A stretch of 64,000 nucleotides of DNA from Sedimenticola selenatireducens DSM 17993 (GCF_000428045.1 NZ_ATZE01000016.1:91030-155029); one strand, 5' to 3'. Positions 17,883 through 27,647 are shown, counted from the first letter of the stretch. Program-made: numbers and translations. Notes: generated by a model not told the origin, from the sequence alone.

Positions 17883-18676
17883 TTAAAGCTGTGCTCCTCA
17901 CCGGGGAAGCTGCCGTCCTTGACTGCCTTGACATAATGAGCGATCGCCTCGGAAATAGAGTGGGCGCTCGGCAGGAAATTTTTCACGAAGCGCGGCAGCT
18001 GGCGCGGGGTGATGCCAAGCATGTCGTAGATTACCAGTACCTGGCCATCGCAGCCGGGCCCGGCCCCGATACCGATCACCGGAATCTCCAGCGCCTCGCT
18101 GATCTCCCGTGCCAGCCCGGTGGGGACACACTCCAGCACCAGCATCTGGGCACCGGCCGCTTCCAGCGCCAGGGCATCCTCTTTCATGATCCGGGCCGAC
18201 TCGTCATCCCGTCCCTGTACCCGGTAACCGCCCAGTTTGTGCACCGACTGGGGCAGTAGTCCCAGGTGGGCACAGACCGGAATGCCGTTGGCGGTCAGCT
18301 GACGCACGGTCTCCAACTGGGTGGCACCGCCTTCCAGTTTCACCATGTGGGCGCCGCCATCCTTCATCAGCCGCCCGGCAGTCCCCAGCGCCTGCTCGGC
18401 CGAGCTGTAACTCATGAACGGCATATCGGCAATCAGCAACGCCTTGCGGCGGCCACGGGCCACACACTGGGTGTGATAGACCATCTCCTCCACGTCCACC
18501 GGCAGCGTGCTCTCCTGTCCCTGAATCACCATCCCAAGCGAATCACCGACCAGGATCACCTCCACGCCCGCATCTTCGATCAGGCTGGTGAAACTGGCAT
18601 CGTAACTGGTTAACACAGCAATTTTTTCATGCTGTTGCTTCATCTGTATCAGTGTTGCGGTTGTCACATGGGACAT
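17879..18676 (-). CDS. panB: 3-methyl-2-oxobutanoate hydroxymethyltransferase
   Basis: 265 aa TIM-barrel enzyme making ketopantoate from alpha-ketoisovalerate and methylene-tetrahydrofolate. Visible: [27 protein letters not shown] (metal and substrate site, Asp of VGDS), [34 protein letters not shown], and the catalytic Glu in VLECVP, with [14 protein letters not shown]. Its cosubstrates tie it to folate (folK upstream) and to branched-chain synthesis (ilvGM elsewhere in the window). It starts 72 bp after the deoxynucleoside kinase stop and overlaps panC by 4 bp. Confidence 0.97.
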   Translation of the reverse strand: MSHVTTATLIQMKQQHEKIAVLTSYDASFTSLIEDAGVEVILVGDSLGMVIQGQESTLPVDVEEMVYHTQCVARGRRKALLIADMPFMSYSSAEQALGTAGRLMKDGGAHMVKLEGGATQLETVRQLTANGIPVCAHLGLLPQSVHKLGGYRVQGRDDESARIMKEDALALEAAGAQMLVLECVPTGLAREISEALEIPVIGIGAGPGCDGQVLVIYDMLGITPRQLPRFVKNFLPSAHSISEAIAHYVKAVKDGSFPGEEHSFK

Positions 18677-18748
18677 GATTTTTTTACCCCGTTTTCTCTC
18701 TTTCCACTGTTAGTCGGAATCGGATAACCCGCATTGTGCAGTGCAATA

Positions 18749-19408
18749 TTACAACAAGAGTGGTGCAGGATTGAAATAATGTTTTCCGCTGCGTACGCTG
18801 CAGATCCGCTCCAGCAGCAGCCGGTAGTCACTCTCCCGCTCAATCGGATTGATCTCCGCTGCATTGACAATCAGCAGAGGCGATTTCTCATAATGGTAGA
18901 AGAAATCGGTATAGGCGTTGCTCAGGCGTTGCAGATAAGCGGCTTCCATACGCCGTTCCTGGACCCGGCCTCGCTTCTGAATTCGCGTCATCAGCACATC
19001 CACCGGCGCCTGGAGATAGACCACCAGATCCGGAGATGGCGCCTCCATGGAGAGTCGCTCGTAGACCTGCTCGTAGAGATTCAGCTCTTGTGCATCCAGG
19101 TTGATTCCGGCAAACAGCCGGTCTTTTTCCAGCATATAGTCCGCCACCAGGGCTCGACGAAACAGATCCTGCTGACGCAGCCCCGCCAGTTGTCGGCTGC
19201 GCTGAAACAGGAAAAACAGCTGGGTGGGAAAGGCGGCCTGGCGGCCATCATTATAAAAGCGCTCCAGGAATGGATTCTCTTCCGCCTCTTCCAGCAGGGT
19301 TTCAGCCGCAAAGCTCTGCGCCAACCGGTTCACCAGGCTGGTCTTGCCGACGCCGATGGGTCCCTCCACCACGATATAACCGGGCGGTGTTGCGAGTGAC
19401 TCATGCAT
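18749..19408 (-). CDS. Deoxynucleoside kinase (dNK/dCK family)
   Basis: 219 aa. P-loop VVEGPIGVGKTSLVNR at the N terminus, EENPFLERFY, the DRL-like LEKDRLFAG, the lid-region arginines RIQKRGRVQERRME, and the late conserved region NAYTDFFYHYEKSPLLIVNA are those of the deoxyadenosine/deoxyguanosine kinase family. It phosphorylates deoxynucleosides for salvage; which base it prefers cannot be read. Its start overlaps the folK stop by 8 bp, so it is embedded in the pterin/pantothenate operon. Confidence 0.88.
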   Translation of the reverse strand: MHESLATPPGYIVVEGPIGVGKTSLVNRLAQSFAAETLLEEAEENPFLERFYNDGRQAAFPTQLFFLFQRSRQLAGLRQQDLFRRALVADYMLEKDRLFAGINLDAQELNLYEQVYERLSMEAPSPDLVVYLQAPVDVLMTRIQKRGRVQERRMEAAYLQRLSNAYTDFFYHYEKSPLLIVNAAEINPIERESDYRLLLERICSVRSGKHYFNPAPLLL

Positions 19409-19904
19409 GGCGCTTCAAGCCATTTTTCGGGCAATTGGCTACCAGTGCCGCCAGAGATCCCAGCCCCGGTATATTCAGCATGGGGGCGATCTCCTGTAGC
19501 GGATAAAGCACGAATGCCCTCTCCGGCATGCCGGGATGGGGCACGGTCAGCGCCTTGTCGCTAATGATCTGGTCCCCGTAGACCAGCAGATCCAGGTCCA
19601 GCGTGCGGGCGCCCCAACGCACCTCACGGGTACGTCCCTGGGCCTGCTCTATGGCCTGGATACCGGCCAGCAGATCATAGGGTAAAAGGGTGGTTTCAAG
19701 GGCCGCCACCGCATTGACGTAGTCCGGCTGATCCGCCGGCCCCATGGGGGGACTGAGATAGAGACTGGAACATTCAAGCAGGCGGGTTTCCGGCAGCTGT
19801 GTCAGGGCCTCACAGGCACGTCTGACCTGCAACACCGGTTCAGCCAGATTACTGCCCAGCCCTATGTAGGCGGTTACCATGGGCTTATTTGCACTGCTTC
19901 GCAT
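19401..19904 (-). CDS. folK: 2-amino-4-hydroxy-6-hydroxymethyldihydropteridine pyrophosphokinase
   Basis: 167 aa. Transfers pyrophosphate from ATP to hydroxymethyl-dihydropterin in folate synthesis. Visible: AYIGLGSNLAEP at the start, the acidic metal site RWGARTLDLDLLVYG, and VPHPGMPERAFVLYPL. An internal ATG at 19880 (MVTAYIGLG) would match the usual family start, so the first eight residues may not be made. It begins 11 bp after pcnB ends and overlaps the kinase gene by 8 bp. Confidence 0.96.
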   Translation of the reverse strand: MRSSANKPMVTAYIGLGSNLAEPVLQVRRACEALTQLPETRLLECSSLYLSPPMGPADQPDYVNAVAALETTLLPYDLLAGIQAIEQAQGRTREVRWGARTLDLDLLVYGDQIISDKALTVPHPGMPERAFVLYPLQEIAPMLNIPGLGSLAALVANCPKNGLKRHA

Positions 19905-19915
19905 CAGTCGTCTGG

Positions 19916-21220
19916 CTAGCTCGGGTCGGCCGGTTTGGCGGGACGCTTGCGCCGGCGCCGGCGGCGGCGGGGTCTATCGCCACTGCTGTTCGCCTGCCGA
20001 ACCATCTGGTTGCGTTCATCGCCGTCCTGCTCCTGAAAATGGGTCCACCAGTCGGCCAACTCCTGGTCGACCTCTCCCGCTTCTGCGCGCAACAACAGAA
20101 AATCATAGGCCGCACGGAAACGGGGATGGGTTAGCAGTCGGTGGGGACGTTTTCCCGCTCGCTGTTCAAAGCGGTGCTGCAGATTCCAGATCTCGCGCAT
20201 CGGGATACTGAACCGCTTAGGTATCGATACCCGCTCAAGCTGGGTCATCAGGATATCACTGCCCGCCTGCTGCATGGCCGGCAAGGGCGCTTCGCCGTTC
20301 TCCCGCAGACGTTCTGCCAACAGCCTGACCGGTTCCCACAGCAGTACCGCAAACAGGAAGGCCGGCGTTACCGGCTTTCCCTCGCGGATACGGCTATCGG
20401 TATTCTGCATCCCGCGGATAACGAAAGTGATGGGGAATTCGTGATCTTCGTGGGCCAGACACTCCTCCGTCTCCGGAAACAGCTCACCAAACAGGCCATA
20501 GTGACGCAGCTTTTCAAAACTCTGTAACGCCACGCCCGCCATGAACAGTTTCAGCACCTCCTCAAACAGGCGTGCCGCCGGCACACTCTGCAACAGGGAA
20601 CCCATTTCAAACAGAGGCTGTTCGCATGCCGGATTGATCACAAACCCAAGCTTGGCGGCGAAGCGGACGGCCCGCAACATGCGCACCGGGTCTTCCCGGT
20701 AGCGGATATCGGGATCACCCAGCAGCCGCAGAACCCCTGACTGCAGATCCGCCATGCCGCCGGCATAATCCACCACCGAGAAGTCCTCTATATTGTAATA
20801 GAGGGCATTAATCGTGAAATCGCGGCGCAGGGCGTCCTCTTCGATGGAGCCATAGATATTGTCCCGCACCAGCATGCCATTCTCAGTCTCCCGGTCTCCC
20901 GGTTCGGAGGCATCCTGCATACTTCTGAAGGTGGCAACTTCGATAATTTCCCGCCCGAAGTGGACGTGGGCGAGGCGGAACCGGCGGCCGATCAGGCGAC
21001 AGTTGCGAAACACCGCTTTGACCTCCTCCGGGGTGGCGTCTGTCGCCACATCGAAATCCTTGGGTTCCCGGCCCAGTAGCAGGTCGCGCACACCACCGCC
21101 GACCAGATAGGATTGAAACCCTGCCGCCTTCAGGCGATAGAGTACCTTGGTGGCATGTTCGCTGATATTCGCCCTGGAGATGTTGTGCTCAGGACGGGGA
21201 ATGATATGGGGCGTGGCTAT
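19916..21220 (-). CDS. pcnB: Poly(A) polymerase I, with a probable AUA start codon
   Basis: 434 aa if started at 21220. It adds 3' poly(A) tails that promote RNA decay. Visible: nucleotidyltransferase signature LVGGGVRDLLLGREPKDFDVATDA, RNCRLIGRRFRLAHV, RRDFTINALYYN, REDPVRMLRAVRFAAKLGF, and a basic C terminus. Clear homology to E. coli PcnB begins well upstream of the first GTG (21091), at IPRPEHNISRANISEHATKVLYRLKAAGF. Yet between the in-frame stop at 21233-21235 and 21091 there is no ATG, GTG or TTG. An ATA at 21218-21220 has AAGGA 9 nt upstream and is the best start. E. coli pcnB is known to start at AUU. Confidence 0.93.
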   Translation of the reverse strand: MATPHIIPRPEHNISRANISEHATKVLYRLKAAGFQSYLVGGGVRDLLLGREPKDFDVATDATPEEVKAVFRNCRLIGRRFRLAHVHFGREIIEVATFRSMQDASEPGDRETENGMLVRDNIYGSIEEDALRRDFTINALYYNIEDFSVVDYAGGMADLQSGVLRLLGDPDIRYREDPVRMLRAVRFAAKLGFVINPACEQPLFEMGSLLQSVPAARLFEEVLKLFMAGVALQSFEKLRHYGLFGELFPETEECLAHEDHEFPITFVIRGMQNTDSRIREGKPVTPAFLFAVLLWEPVRLLAERLRENGEAPLPAMQQAGSDILMTQLERVSIPKRFSIPMREIWNLQHRFEQRAGKRPHRLLTHPRFRAAYDFLLLRAEAGEVDQELADWWTHFQEQDGDERNQMVRQANSSGDRPRRRRRRRKRPAKPADPS

Positions 21221-21305
21221 TTTAAATATTCCTTATACACTTCAAAAAGATTGCGGCGCCCAGAGTGTACAGAATCATGCCACTAAAAAAAATGGTCATT
21301 ACAGC

Positions 21306-21333
21306 TTGAGCCAAAACAAACTGTGGGTATAAT
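21306..21333 (+). promoter_or_regulatory. Sigma-70 promoter of tRNA-Glu
   Basis: TTGAGC (21306-21311), 16-nt spacer, perfect TATAAT (21328-21333), followed by a GC-rich discriminator (ACGCCACGCC) as at stringently controlled stable-RNA promoters. The tRNA begins 20 bp further on. Confidence 0.75.
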
Positions 21334-21353
21334 ACGCCACGCCTGAGCGCACT

Positions 21354-21429
21354 GCTCCCTTCGTCTAGTGGCCTAGGACTCCGCCCTCTCACGGCGGCAA
21401 CAGGGGTTCGAGTCCCCTAGGGAGTACCA
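21354..21429 (+). tRNA. tRNA-Glu (anticodon CTC)
   Basis: Acceptor arms GCTCCCT and AGGGAGT pair with one G-U at the first position. The anticodon stem is CCGCC/GGCGG with loop CTCTCAC, so the anticodon is CTC at 21388-21390. The T arm CAGGGGTTCGAGTCCCCT is canonical and the CCA end is encoded (21427-21429). Confidence 0.97.
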
Positions 21430-21441
21430 AATTCGTGAGAA

Positions 21442-21477
21442 AACAAAGGGTTGGCAGGAAACTGCCAACCCTTTGTT
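21442..21477. terminator. Perfect 16-bp hairpin between tRNA-Glu and the convergent flavoprotein gene
   Basis: AACAAAGGGTTGGCAG, tetraloop GAAA, CTGCCAACCCTTTGTT: a perfect 16-bp stem. It lies 12 bp after the tRNA and 36 bp before the end of the convergent gene, so it can serve both strands. The A/T ends act as weak A- and U-tracts in each direction. Confidence 0.75.
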
Positions 21478-21512
21478 GTTCATCCCAAACGATCACACAG
21501 CCAATAACCGGC

Positions 21513-23651
21513 TCACGCACCGCGCCGCCTGGCATGGAAACGCTCCACCCATCGCAGCAACCGCACCGGGGCATGGGCGCGCTTCCAGTTACCGGCGGCA
21601 AATTTGTTCGCCTCGGTCCAGGTGGGATAGATGTGGATGGTGCCGAGGATCTTGTTCAGCCCCAGACCGTGACGCATGGCGGTGACAAACTCGGCAACCA
21701 GGTCTCCCGCATGCTCACCGACGATGGTTGCGCCCAAAATCTTGTCTTTACCGGGCACCGTCAACACCTTGACAAAACCCTGCGCCTCACCATCGGCAAT
21801 CGCGCGGTCCAGATCATCCAGCCCGTAGGTGGTGATCTCATAAGCCACGCCCCGCTCCTTCGCCTCCAACTCATTCAGCCCCACCCGTCCCACTTCCGGA
21901 TCGGTAAAAGTGGCAAAGGGTATGACCGAGTAGTCCACCTTGAATTTACGGAACACTCCAAACAGGGCGTTGACCGCGGCATACCAGGCCTGGTGGGCGG
22001 CGGTATGGGTAAACTGATAAGGGCCGGTCACATCGCCACAGACATAGATGTTGGGGAAATTGGTCTGAAGAAATTCATTGGCTTCCACGGTACGCCGGTC
22101 ACTGACCCGCACGCCAAGCTCCTCCAGGCCGAAGCCGGTGGTATTGGCCATTCGGCCAACCGCGACCAATACCTGATCGAAGGGGATTGAGATGGACTCC
22201 TGCTGATATTCCGCCGTCAGCCTGTTTTCCCCCTCCACCACTTCAAACGATTTGGCGGTATGTCCGGCAAGGACTTCGATCCCCTCCGCCTCGAACCGCG
22301 CGGTGACCAGTTCCACGACATCCTCATCCTCGCGGATCATCAGGCTGGGAGCCATCTCCACAATGGTCACTTGTGAACCGAAACGGGCAAAGCACTGGGC
22401 CAGTTCGCAGCCGATCGGGCCACCGCCCAGCACCAACAGCCGCTTCGGCAACTCACGCAGCGTCCACAGATCATCCGACGTGAGATACGGAACCTGATCC
22501 AGCCCTGGAATAGGTGGCACAAAGGGCCGCGCACCGGTCGCAACGATAATGTTACGGGTCGTCAGGGTCTGGCCGTTCACCTCGACCTCATAAGGGGACC
22601 TGATCATCGCCTCCCCTTCAATGACCTCCACGCCGAGTCCGGTGTAGCGCTCCACCGAGTCATGGGGCTCGACGGTTTTCACCACCCGCTGTACCCGCTC
22701 CATCACTTGTGAAAAATCAAACTCCACGGTCGCAGACTCGAAGCCATACTCCTGCGCCCGGCGGGTCTGCTCCAGAAAGCGCGCCGAGCGGATCAGCGCC
22801 TTGGACGGAACACAACCGGTATTGAGACAGTCACCACCCATCTTGTGCTTTTCAATCAGGGTGACTTTGGCCTTGACCGCGGCCGCGATATAGGCCGAAA
22901 CCAGCCCCCCCGAACCGGCCCCGATCACCACCAGGTTGCGATCAAAAGTGGCCGGCTTGTGATAGGCCTTGAACACCTTGCGCGCCTTGACACCGTCCAG
23001 GATCTTGCGGGCGATAAGTGGAAAGATACCCAGTAGCACGAAGGAGAGGATCAAACCCGGCGAAAGAATGCCCGACAGCGATTCAATTTTACCGAGTTGG
23101 GTGCCAGCATTCACATAAACCAGGGTCCCCAGCAGCATGCCCACCTGGCTGACCCAGGCAAAAGTGAATGTCTTGAGGCTGGTAAGGCCCATGGCCAGAT
23201 TGATCACGAAAAATGGAAACAGGGGCACCAGGCGCAACCCGAACAGATAGAAGGCACCGTCTTTCTCGATACCCGCATTGATCGTCTTCAGCTTGTCGCC
23301 GAAGCGGTTCTGGACCATATCACGCAGCAGAAAGCGTGAAATCAGAAAAGCCAGCGTGGCACCCAGGGTGGAGGCGAAGGAGACCAGCACGGTACCCCAG
23401 AACAGGCCGAAAATAGCACCGACCGCCAGCGTCATCACCGCCGCGCCCGGCAGGGAGAGTGCCGTCACCAGCACATAAACCACGAACATCACGGCGGCGG
23501 TCTGCAGGGGATGGGCCTGCCGATAATCTTCCAACGCGGCCTGCTGCGATTTGAGAAACTCCAGGCTGAAGTACTGTCCCAGATCAAAAATAAAAAAGCC
23601 GGCGATCACTATCACCAACACGATTAGCATCACTACCCGGTTACGGCTCAT
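21513..23651 (-). CDS. TVP38/DedA-like membrane domain fused to a pyridine-nucleotide disulfide oxidoreductase
   Basis: 712 aa in two parts. Residues ~1-225 are a TVP38/TMEM64-type membrane domain with about five helices and the family core LPGAAVMTLAVGAIFG ... GLRLVPLFPFFVINLAMG. Residues ~235-700 are a class I flavoprotein disulfide reductase: FAD motif VVIGAGSGGLVSAY, redox-active CLNTGCVPSK, NADPH motif VLGGGPIGCELAQ, second FAD motif NIYVCGDVTG, and the C-terminal His/Glu pair in HIYPTWTE. It resembles the mercuric reductase/lipoamide dehydrogenase group but lacks an NmerA domain or C-terminal CC. It probably acts at the inner membrane on an unknown disulfide or quinone. ATG at 23651 (AGGGGAG upstream) is preferred over ATG at 23675. 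Confidence 0.88.
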   Translation of the reverse strand: MSRNRVVMLIVLVIVIAGFFIFDLGQYFSLEFLKSQQAALEDYRQAHPLQTAAVMFVVYVLVTALSLPGAAVMTLAVGAIFGLFWGTVLVSFASTLGATLAFLISRFLLRDMVQNRFGDKLKTINAGIEKDGAFYLFGLRLVPLFPFFVINLAMGLTSLKTFTFAWVSQVGMLLGTLVYVNAGTQLGKIESLSGILSPGLILSFVLLGIFPLIARKILDGVKARKVFKAYHKPATFDRNLVVIGAGSGGLVSAYIAAAVKAKVTLIEKHKMGGDCLNTGCVPSKALIRSARFLEQTRRAQEYGFESATVEFDFSQVMERVQRVVKTVEPHDSVERYTGLGVEVIEGEAMIRSPYEVEVNGQTLTTRNIIVATGARPFVPPIPGLDQVPYLTSDDLWTLRELPKRLLVLGGGPIGCELAQCFARFGSQVTIVEMAPSLMIREDEDVVELVTARFEAEGIEVLAGHTAKSFEVVEGENRLTAEYQQESISIPFDQVLVAVGRMANTTGFGLEELGVRVSDRRTVEANEFLQTNFPNIYVCGDVTGPYQFTHTAAHQAWYAAVNALFGVFRKFKVDYSVIPFATFTDPEVGRVGLNELEAKERGVAYEITTYGLDDLDRAIADGEAQGFVKVLTVPGKDKILGATIVGEHAGDLVAEFVTAMRHGLGLNKILGTIHIYPTWTEANKFAAGNWKRAHAPVRLLRWVERFHARRRGA

Positions 23652-23842
23652 CTTACTCCCCTGACTTATCAACATTTCTTATGGCAGTTGACCGCGCTAC
23701 GACTCTTTTTCTTTCGCCCTGCCCCAATCTTAGCGAACATTCACCCTTCCAGCCCGGGGTCATGGGCGCCCGATGGCTCAGGAGATTCCCTGCATAACCT
23801 CTCGACGGGGATAAATATTCAATTCAACCGGATCGCTTGCGT

Positions 23843-23848
23843 TATAAT
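23843..23848 (+). promoter_or_regulatory. Possible -10 element for valS
   Basis: A perfect TATAAT lies 52 bp upstream of the valS ATG. No good -35 hexamer is seen at 16-18 bp, so the promoter is tentative. Confidence 0.35.
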
Positions 23849-23899
23849 ATCCCGTTTTATCCCTGACGATTAACCTGACACAAGACAGCCTGACGATCC

Positions 23900-26725
23900 A
23901 TGGAAAAGACTTACGACCCCCACAGCCTGGAAAAGCGTTGGTACCAGACTTGGGAGGAGCGCGGTTATTTCGCCCCTTCCGCTGATGCCGACAGCCAGCA
24001 TCCCTACTGCATCATGATCCCGCCGCCCAACGTCACCGGCAGCCTGCACATGGGCCACGCCTTCCAGGACACCATCATGGATGCGCTCACCCGCTACCAT
24101 CGTATGAAGGGTGACAAGACCCTGTGGCAGGCCGGTTCCGACCATGCCGGCATCGCCACCCAAATGGTGGTGGAGCGGCTGATCAACGCCGAGGGTAAGA
24201 CCCGGCACGACTACGGTCGCGAAAAATTCCTCGAGAAGGTGTGGGAGTGGAAAGGCCAGTCCGGCGGCACCATCACCAGCCAGCTACGCCGCATGGGCGC
24301 CTCGCTCGACTGGGAGAACGAACGCTTCACCATGGATGAAGGTCTCTCCGATGCCGTGAAGGAGGTGTTTGTCCGGCTGTTCGAAGAGGGACTGATCTAT
24401 CGTGGCAAACGGCTGGTCAACTGGGACCCGAAACTGCACACTGCCGTCTCCGACCTGGAAGTACTCTCCGAAGAGGAGAATGGCTTCCTCTGGCATATGC
24501 GCTATCCCCTGACCCATGGCCAGGGCCATCTGGTGGTCGCCACCACCCGCCCCGAGACCATGCTGGGCGACTGCGCGGTGGCGGTACATCCCGGCGACGA
24601 TCGCTACAAACACCTGCTGGGCGAGTTCGTGGAACTGCCCCTGACCGGCCGACGTATCCCCATCATTGCCGATGATTATGTGGACCCGGAGTTCGGCACC
24701 GGCTGCGTCAAGATTACCCCGGCCCACGACTTCAATGACTACCAGGTATGGCTCAGGCACCGGGACGAGAAGGCAATTGCCGAACAGCCCCACGGCGGCC
24801 TGATCAACATCTTCACCAGCGATGCAGCAATCCGTAACCACGAGGCCGATGAAGATGCCATTATCCCGGTCGCCTTTATCGGTATGGACCGGTTTGATGC
24901 CCGTAAAAAAGTGGTGGCCGACCTGGAAGCACAGAAACTACTGGAGAAGATCGACGATCACAAGCTGATGGTGCCGCGCGGCGACCGTTCCGGCTCGGTG
25001 ATCGAACCTTTCCTCACCGACCAGTGGTACGTCAAGGTGGAGCCTTTGGCCAAACCGGCCATCGAGGCGGTGGAGAACGGCAGCATCAAGTTTGTGCCGG
25101 ACAACTGGAAGAACACCTATTACGAGTGGATGCGCAACATCGAGGACTGGTGCATCAGTCGCCAGATCTGGTGGGGACACCGTATCCCCGCCTGGTACGA
25201 CGACGAAGGTAACGTCTACGTCGGTCGCTCCGAAGCCGAGGTGCGCGAAAAGCACAAGCTGGCAGCGGACTATACCCTGACCCAGGACGAGGACGTGCTG
25301 GACACCTGGTTCAGCTCCGCCCTCTGGCCCTTCTCCACCCTGGGCTGGCCAGAACAGACCGAGCGGGTCAAGACCTTCTACCCCACCAGCGTACTGGTGA
25401 CCGGTTTCGACATCATCTTCTTCTGGGTCGCCCGCATGATCATGATGGGCATCAAGTTCATGGATGATGTGCCGTTCAAGGAGGTCTATGTGCACGGCCT
25501 GGTGCGGGACAGCCATGGCGACAAGATGTCCAAGTCCAAGGGCAATGTGCTGGATCCAATCGACCTGATCGACGGCATCGATCTGGAAGCGCTGGTCAGC
25601 AAGCGCACCAGCGGCATGATGCAGCCACAACTGGCAAAGAAGATCGAGAAGGCGACCCGCAAGGAGTTCCCCGACGGCATCCCCAGTTTTGGCACCGATG
25701 CGCTGCGCTTTACCTTTGCCTCCCAGGCCACCACCGGCCGCGACATCAAGTTCGACATGGGACGCATCGAGGGTTACCGCAACTTCTGCAACAAGCTGTG
25801 GAACGCTGCCCGCTACGTACTGATAAACACCGAAAATCAGGATTGCGGCCAGTCCGGTGGCGAGATGGAGTTGAGCATGGCGGATCGCTGGATCCTGTCA
25901 CGCCTGCAATCCACCATCAGCACCGTCAGCGAGGCCACCGACGGCTACCGGTTTGATCACGCCGCCAAGGCGATCTACGAGTTCACCTGGAACGAATACT
26001 GCGACTGGTACCTGGAGCTCTCCAAACCGGTACTGACCGGTGACAGCGCCAGCCAGGCAGCCCGACGTGGTACCCGGCATACCCTGGTCAACGTATTGGA
26101 GACGCTGCTGCGCGTGGCCCACCCGATAATGCCCTACATCACCGAGGAGATCTGGCAGCGTGTTGCCCCGCTGGCAGGCCGCGGTGGCGAGACCATCATG
26201 AACCAGCCCTTTCCGGTGCGCGACGATGCCCTAATGGATCAGGCAGCGGTGGCAGAGATGGATTGGGTGATGCAGTTCATCCTCGGCATCCGCAAGATCA
26301 AGGGCGAGATGAATATCGCCCCGAGCAAACCGCTGCCGGTGCTGCTGCAGAATGCCAACCCCGAGGATCAGGCCCGCCTGATTCGCAACCGGCACTACCT
26401 GGATTTTCTGGCGCGGCTCGAATCGGCCACCCTGCTGGGCAGTGATGACGAGGCACCCGAGTCGGCCATGGCCCTGGTGGGCGGGATGAAACTGCTGATC
26501 CCGATGGCCGGCCTGATTGACAAGGAGGCGGAACTGGGCCGCCTGAACAAGGAGATCGGCAAGCTGAAGGAAAATATCACCCGCCTCGAAGGCAAGCTGA
26601 ACAATCCGAAGTTTGTTGATAAGGCACCCGAAGCCGTGGTACAGAAAGAGCGCAACAAACTGGCGGACGAAATCGCCGTGCTGGAAAAGCTGGAGCAGCA
26701 GCTGAAAAAGATCCAGGCGCTGTAA
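23900..26725 (+). CDS. valS: Valine--tRNA ligase
   Basis: 941 aa class Ia synthetase with editing domain. HIGH motif in [15 protein letters not shown], editing (CP1) region [22 protein letters not shown] motif [13 protein letters not shown], anticodon-binding domain, and the C-terminal ValS coiled coil ([19 protein letters not shown]) that clamps tRNA. Full length. It charges tRNA-Val and hydrolyses mischarged Thr-tRNA-Val. ATG at 23900 matches the family start ([15 protein letters not shown]). The next gene follows after 98 bp, across a strong inverted repeat. Confidence 0.98.
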   Translation: MEKTYDPHSLEKRWYQTWEERGYFAPSADADSQHPYCIMIPPPNVTGSLHMGHAFQDTIMDALTRYHRMKGDKTLWQAGSDHAGIATQMVVERLINAEGKTRHDYGREKFLEKVWEWKGQSGGTITSQLRRMGASLDWENERFTMDEGLSDAVKEVFVRLFEEGLIYRGKRLVNWDPKLHTAVSDLEVLSEEENGFLWHMRYPLTHGQGHLVVATTRPETMLGDCAVAVHPGDDRYKHLLGEFVELPLTGRRIPIIADDYVDPEFGTGCVKITPAHDFNDYQVWLRHRDEKAIAEQPHGGLINIFTSDAAIRNHEADEDAIIPVAFIGMDRFDARKKVVADLEAQKLLEKIDDHKLMVPRGDRSGSVIEPFLTDQWYVKVEPLAKPAIEAVENGSIKFVPDNWKNTYYEWMRNIEDWCISRQIWWGHRIPAWYDDEGNVYVGRSEAEVREKHKLAADYTLTQDEDVLDTWFSSALWPFSTLGWPEQTERVKTFYPTSVLVTGFDIIFFWVARMIMMGIKFMDDVPFKEVYVHGLVRDSHGDKMSKSKGNVLDPIDLIDGIDLEALVSKRTSGMMQPQLAKKIEKATRKEFPDGIPSFGTDALRFTFASQATTGRDIKFDMGRIEGYRNFCNKLWNAARYVLINTENQDCGQSGGEMELSMADRWILSRLQSTISTVSEATDGYRFDHAAKAIYEFTWNEYCDWYLELSKPVLTGDSASQAARRGTRHTLVNVLETLLRVAHPIMPYITEEIWQRVAPLAGRGGETIMNQPFPVRDDALMDQAAVAEMDWVMQFILGIRKIKGEMNIAPSKPLPVLLQNANPEDQARLIRNRHYLDFLARLESATLLGSDDEAPESAMALVGGMKLLIPMAGLIDKEAELGRLNKEIGKLKENITRLEGKLNNPKFVDKAPEAVVQKERNKLADEIAVLEKLEQQLKKIQAL

Positions 26726-26738
26726 TTAAGCCTATGAC

Positions 26739-26784
26739 GGCCACGGACTGGATGCCGGAAAGAATTGCACATCAGTCCGTGGCC
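26739..26784. terminator. 12-bp inverted repeat after valS
   Basis: GGCCACGGACTG and CAGTCCGTGGCC, perfect over 12 bp, with a 22-nt loop. It starts 13 bp after the valS stop. No T-run follows, so it is either a factor-dependent or processing hairpin, or a REP-like element. Confidence 0.45.
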
Positions 26785-26823
26785 ACTACACTTTAACCAG
26801 TATGAGCCTTTAAGAACCGGCCT

Positions 26824-27036
26824 ATGATCTCCATCGACGCGCAACACGAAGAGTTGAGAAACCGACTGTTCGAAATCCGGCAGGAACACCGGGATCTGGA
26901 TGTGGCCATCGCCGCCCTTACCGAGGCGGCCTATAAAAACGAGCTGCAACTGAAACGCCTGAAAAAACGCAAGCTGCTGCTGAAGGATGCCATCGCCAAG
27001 CTCGAAGATGAGTTGATCCCCGACCTGGATGCCTGA
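26824..27036 (+). CDS. DUF465 (YdcH-like) small protein
   Basis: 70 aa, almost wholly one helical hairpin: EELRNRLFEIRQEHRDLDVAIAAL, then LQLKRLKKRKLLLKDAIAKLE. The His-Arg-Asp-Leu-Asp and Leu-Lys-Lys-x-Lys-Leu-x-Leu-Lys-Asp pattern is that of DUF465/YdcH. These small proteins are widespread in proteobacteria and their function is unknown. A cupin gene follows after 29 bp on the same strand. Confidence 0.85.
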   Translation: MISIDAQHEELRNRLFEIRQEHRDLDVAIAALTEAAYKNELQLKRLKKRKLLLKDAIAKLEDELIPDLDA

Positions 27037-27065
27037 TCGTTAACACCAAGTGCAGGAACCGACCA

Positions 27066-27410
27066 ATGAAGATCACCCGACTGAATGAGTGCGAGACCAC
27101 CCCGGTCAACATGGAGGGCATCAAGGGAGTAACCAAGCAAGTGCCTATCGGCAAGGCGGACGGCGCCCCCAACTTCTCCATTCGCGTATTTACCCTGGAA
27201 CCGGGTGGCCATACGCCGCATCACTCCCATGAGAGCGAGCATCTGAACTACATCCTGGAAGGAAATGGCGTGGCCATGGAGGGAAATAGAGGGCATCCGA
27301 TACAGAAAGGCGACTACCTGCTGGTCAAACCCCACGAGGTACACCAGTATCGCAATACCGGCGATAGCCCGCTGGTATTCATGTGTATGGTGCCGAGTGC
27401 CTACGAGTAA
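27066..27410 (+). CDS. Small cupin-fold protein
   Basis: 114 aa single-domain cupin. Motif 1 metal ligands sit in PGGHTPHHSHESEHLNYILEG (the H-x-H...E pattern) and motif 2 in KGDYLLVKPHEVHQY (His). The metal-site residues are complete, so it probably binds a divalent metal. The substrate or ligand is unknown. ATG at 27066 with AGGAA about 8 nt upstream. It may be cotranscribed with the DUF465 gene. Confidence 0.85.
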   Translation: MKITRLNECETTPVNMEGIKGVTKQVPIGKADGAPNFSIRVFTLEPGGHTPHHSHESEHLNYILEGNGVAMEGNRGHPIQKGDYLLVKPHEVHQYRNTGDSPLVFMCMVPSAYE

Positions 27411-27647
27411 TCCCGGTTCATCAGGGCTGGGTCAAACAGATCACTACCAGCGATTTTACCGGTTTAACCCCGATTCCTGCCTGTTATCGCCCGGCACCTA
27501 ATGGTACGAACTGTTAAAGAAACTTTACAGTTTGTTCAATTCCTCCACCAGTTCAGATCCTGTACGCCATATACCCGACTGTTTTTATTGGTTATTTTAT
27601 TATTGGCATGCACCATGCTGCTATTTAGGCAGAAAGGAGCATGGACC

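Noticed and set aside
21091..21093. GTG as the true start of pcnB
   Set aside because: It encodes the Val inside the conserved GGGVRDLL motif, so starting there would remove part of the catalytic domain.
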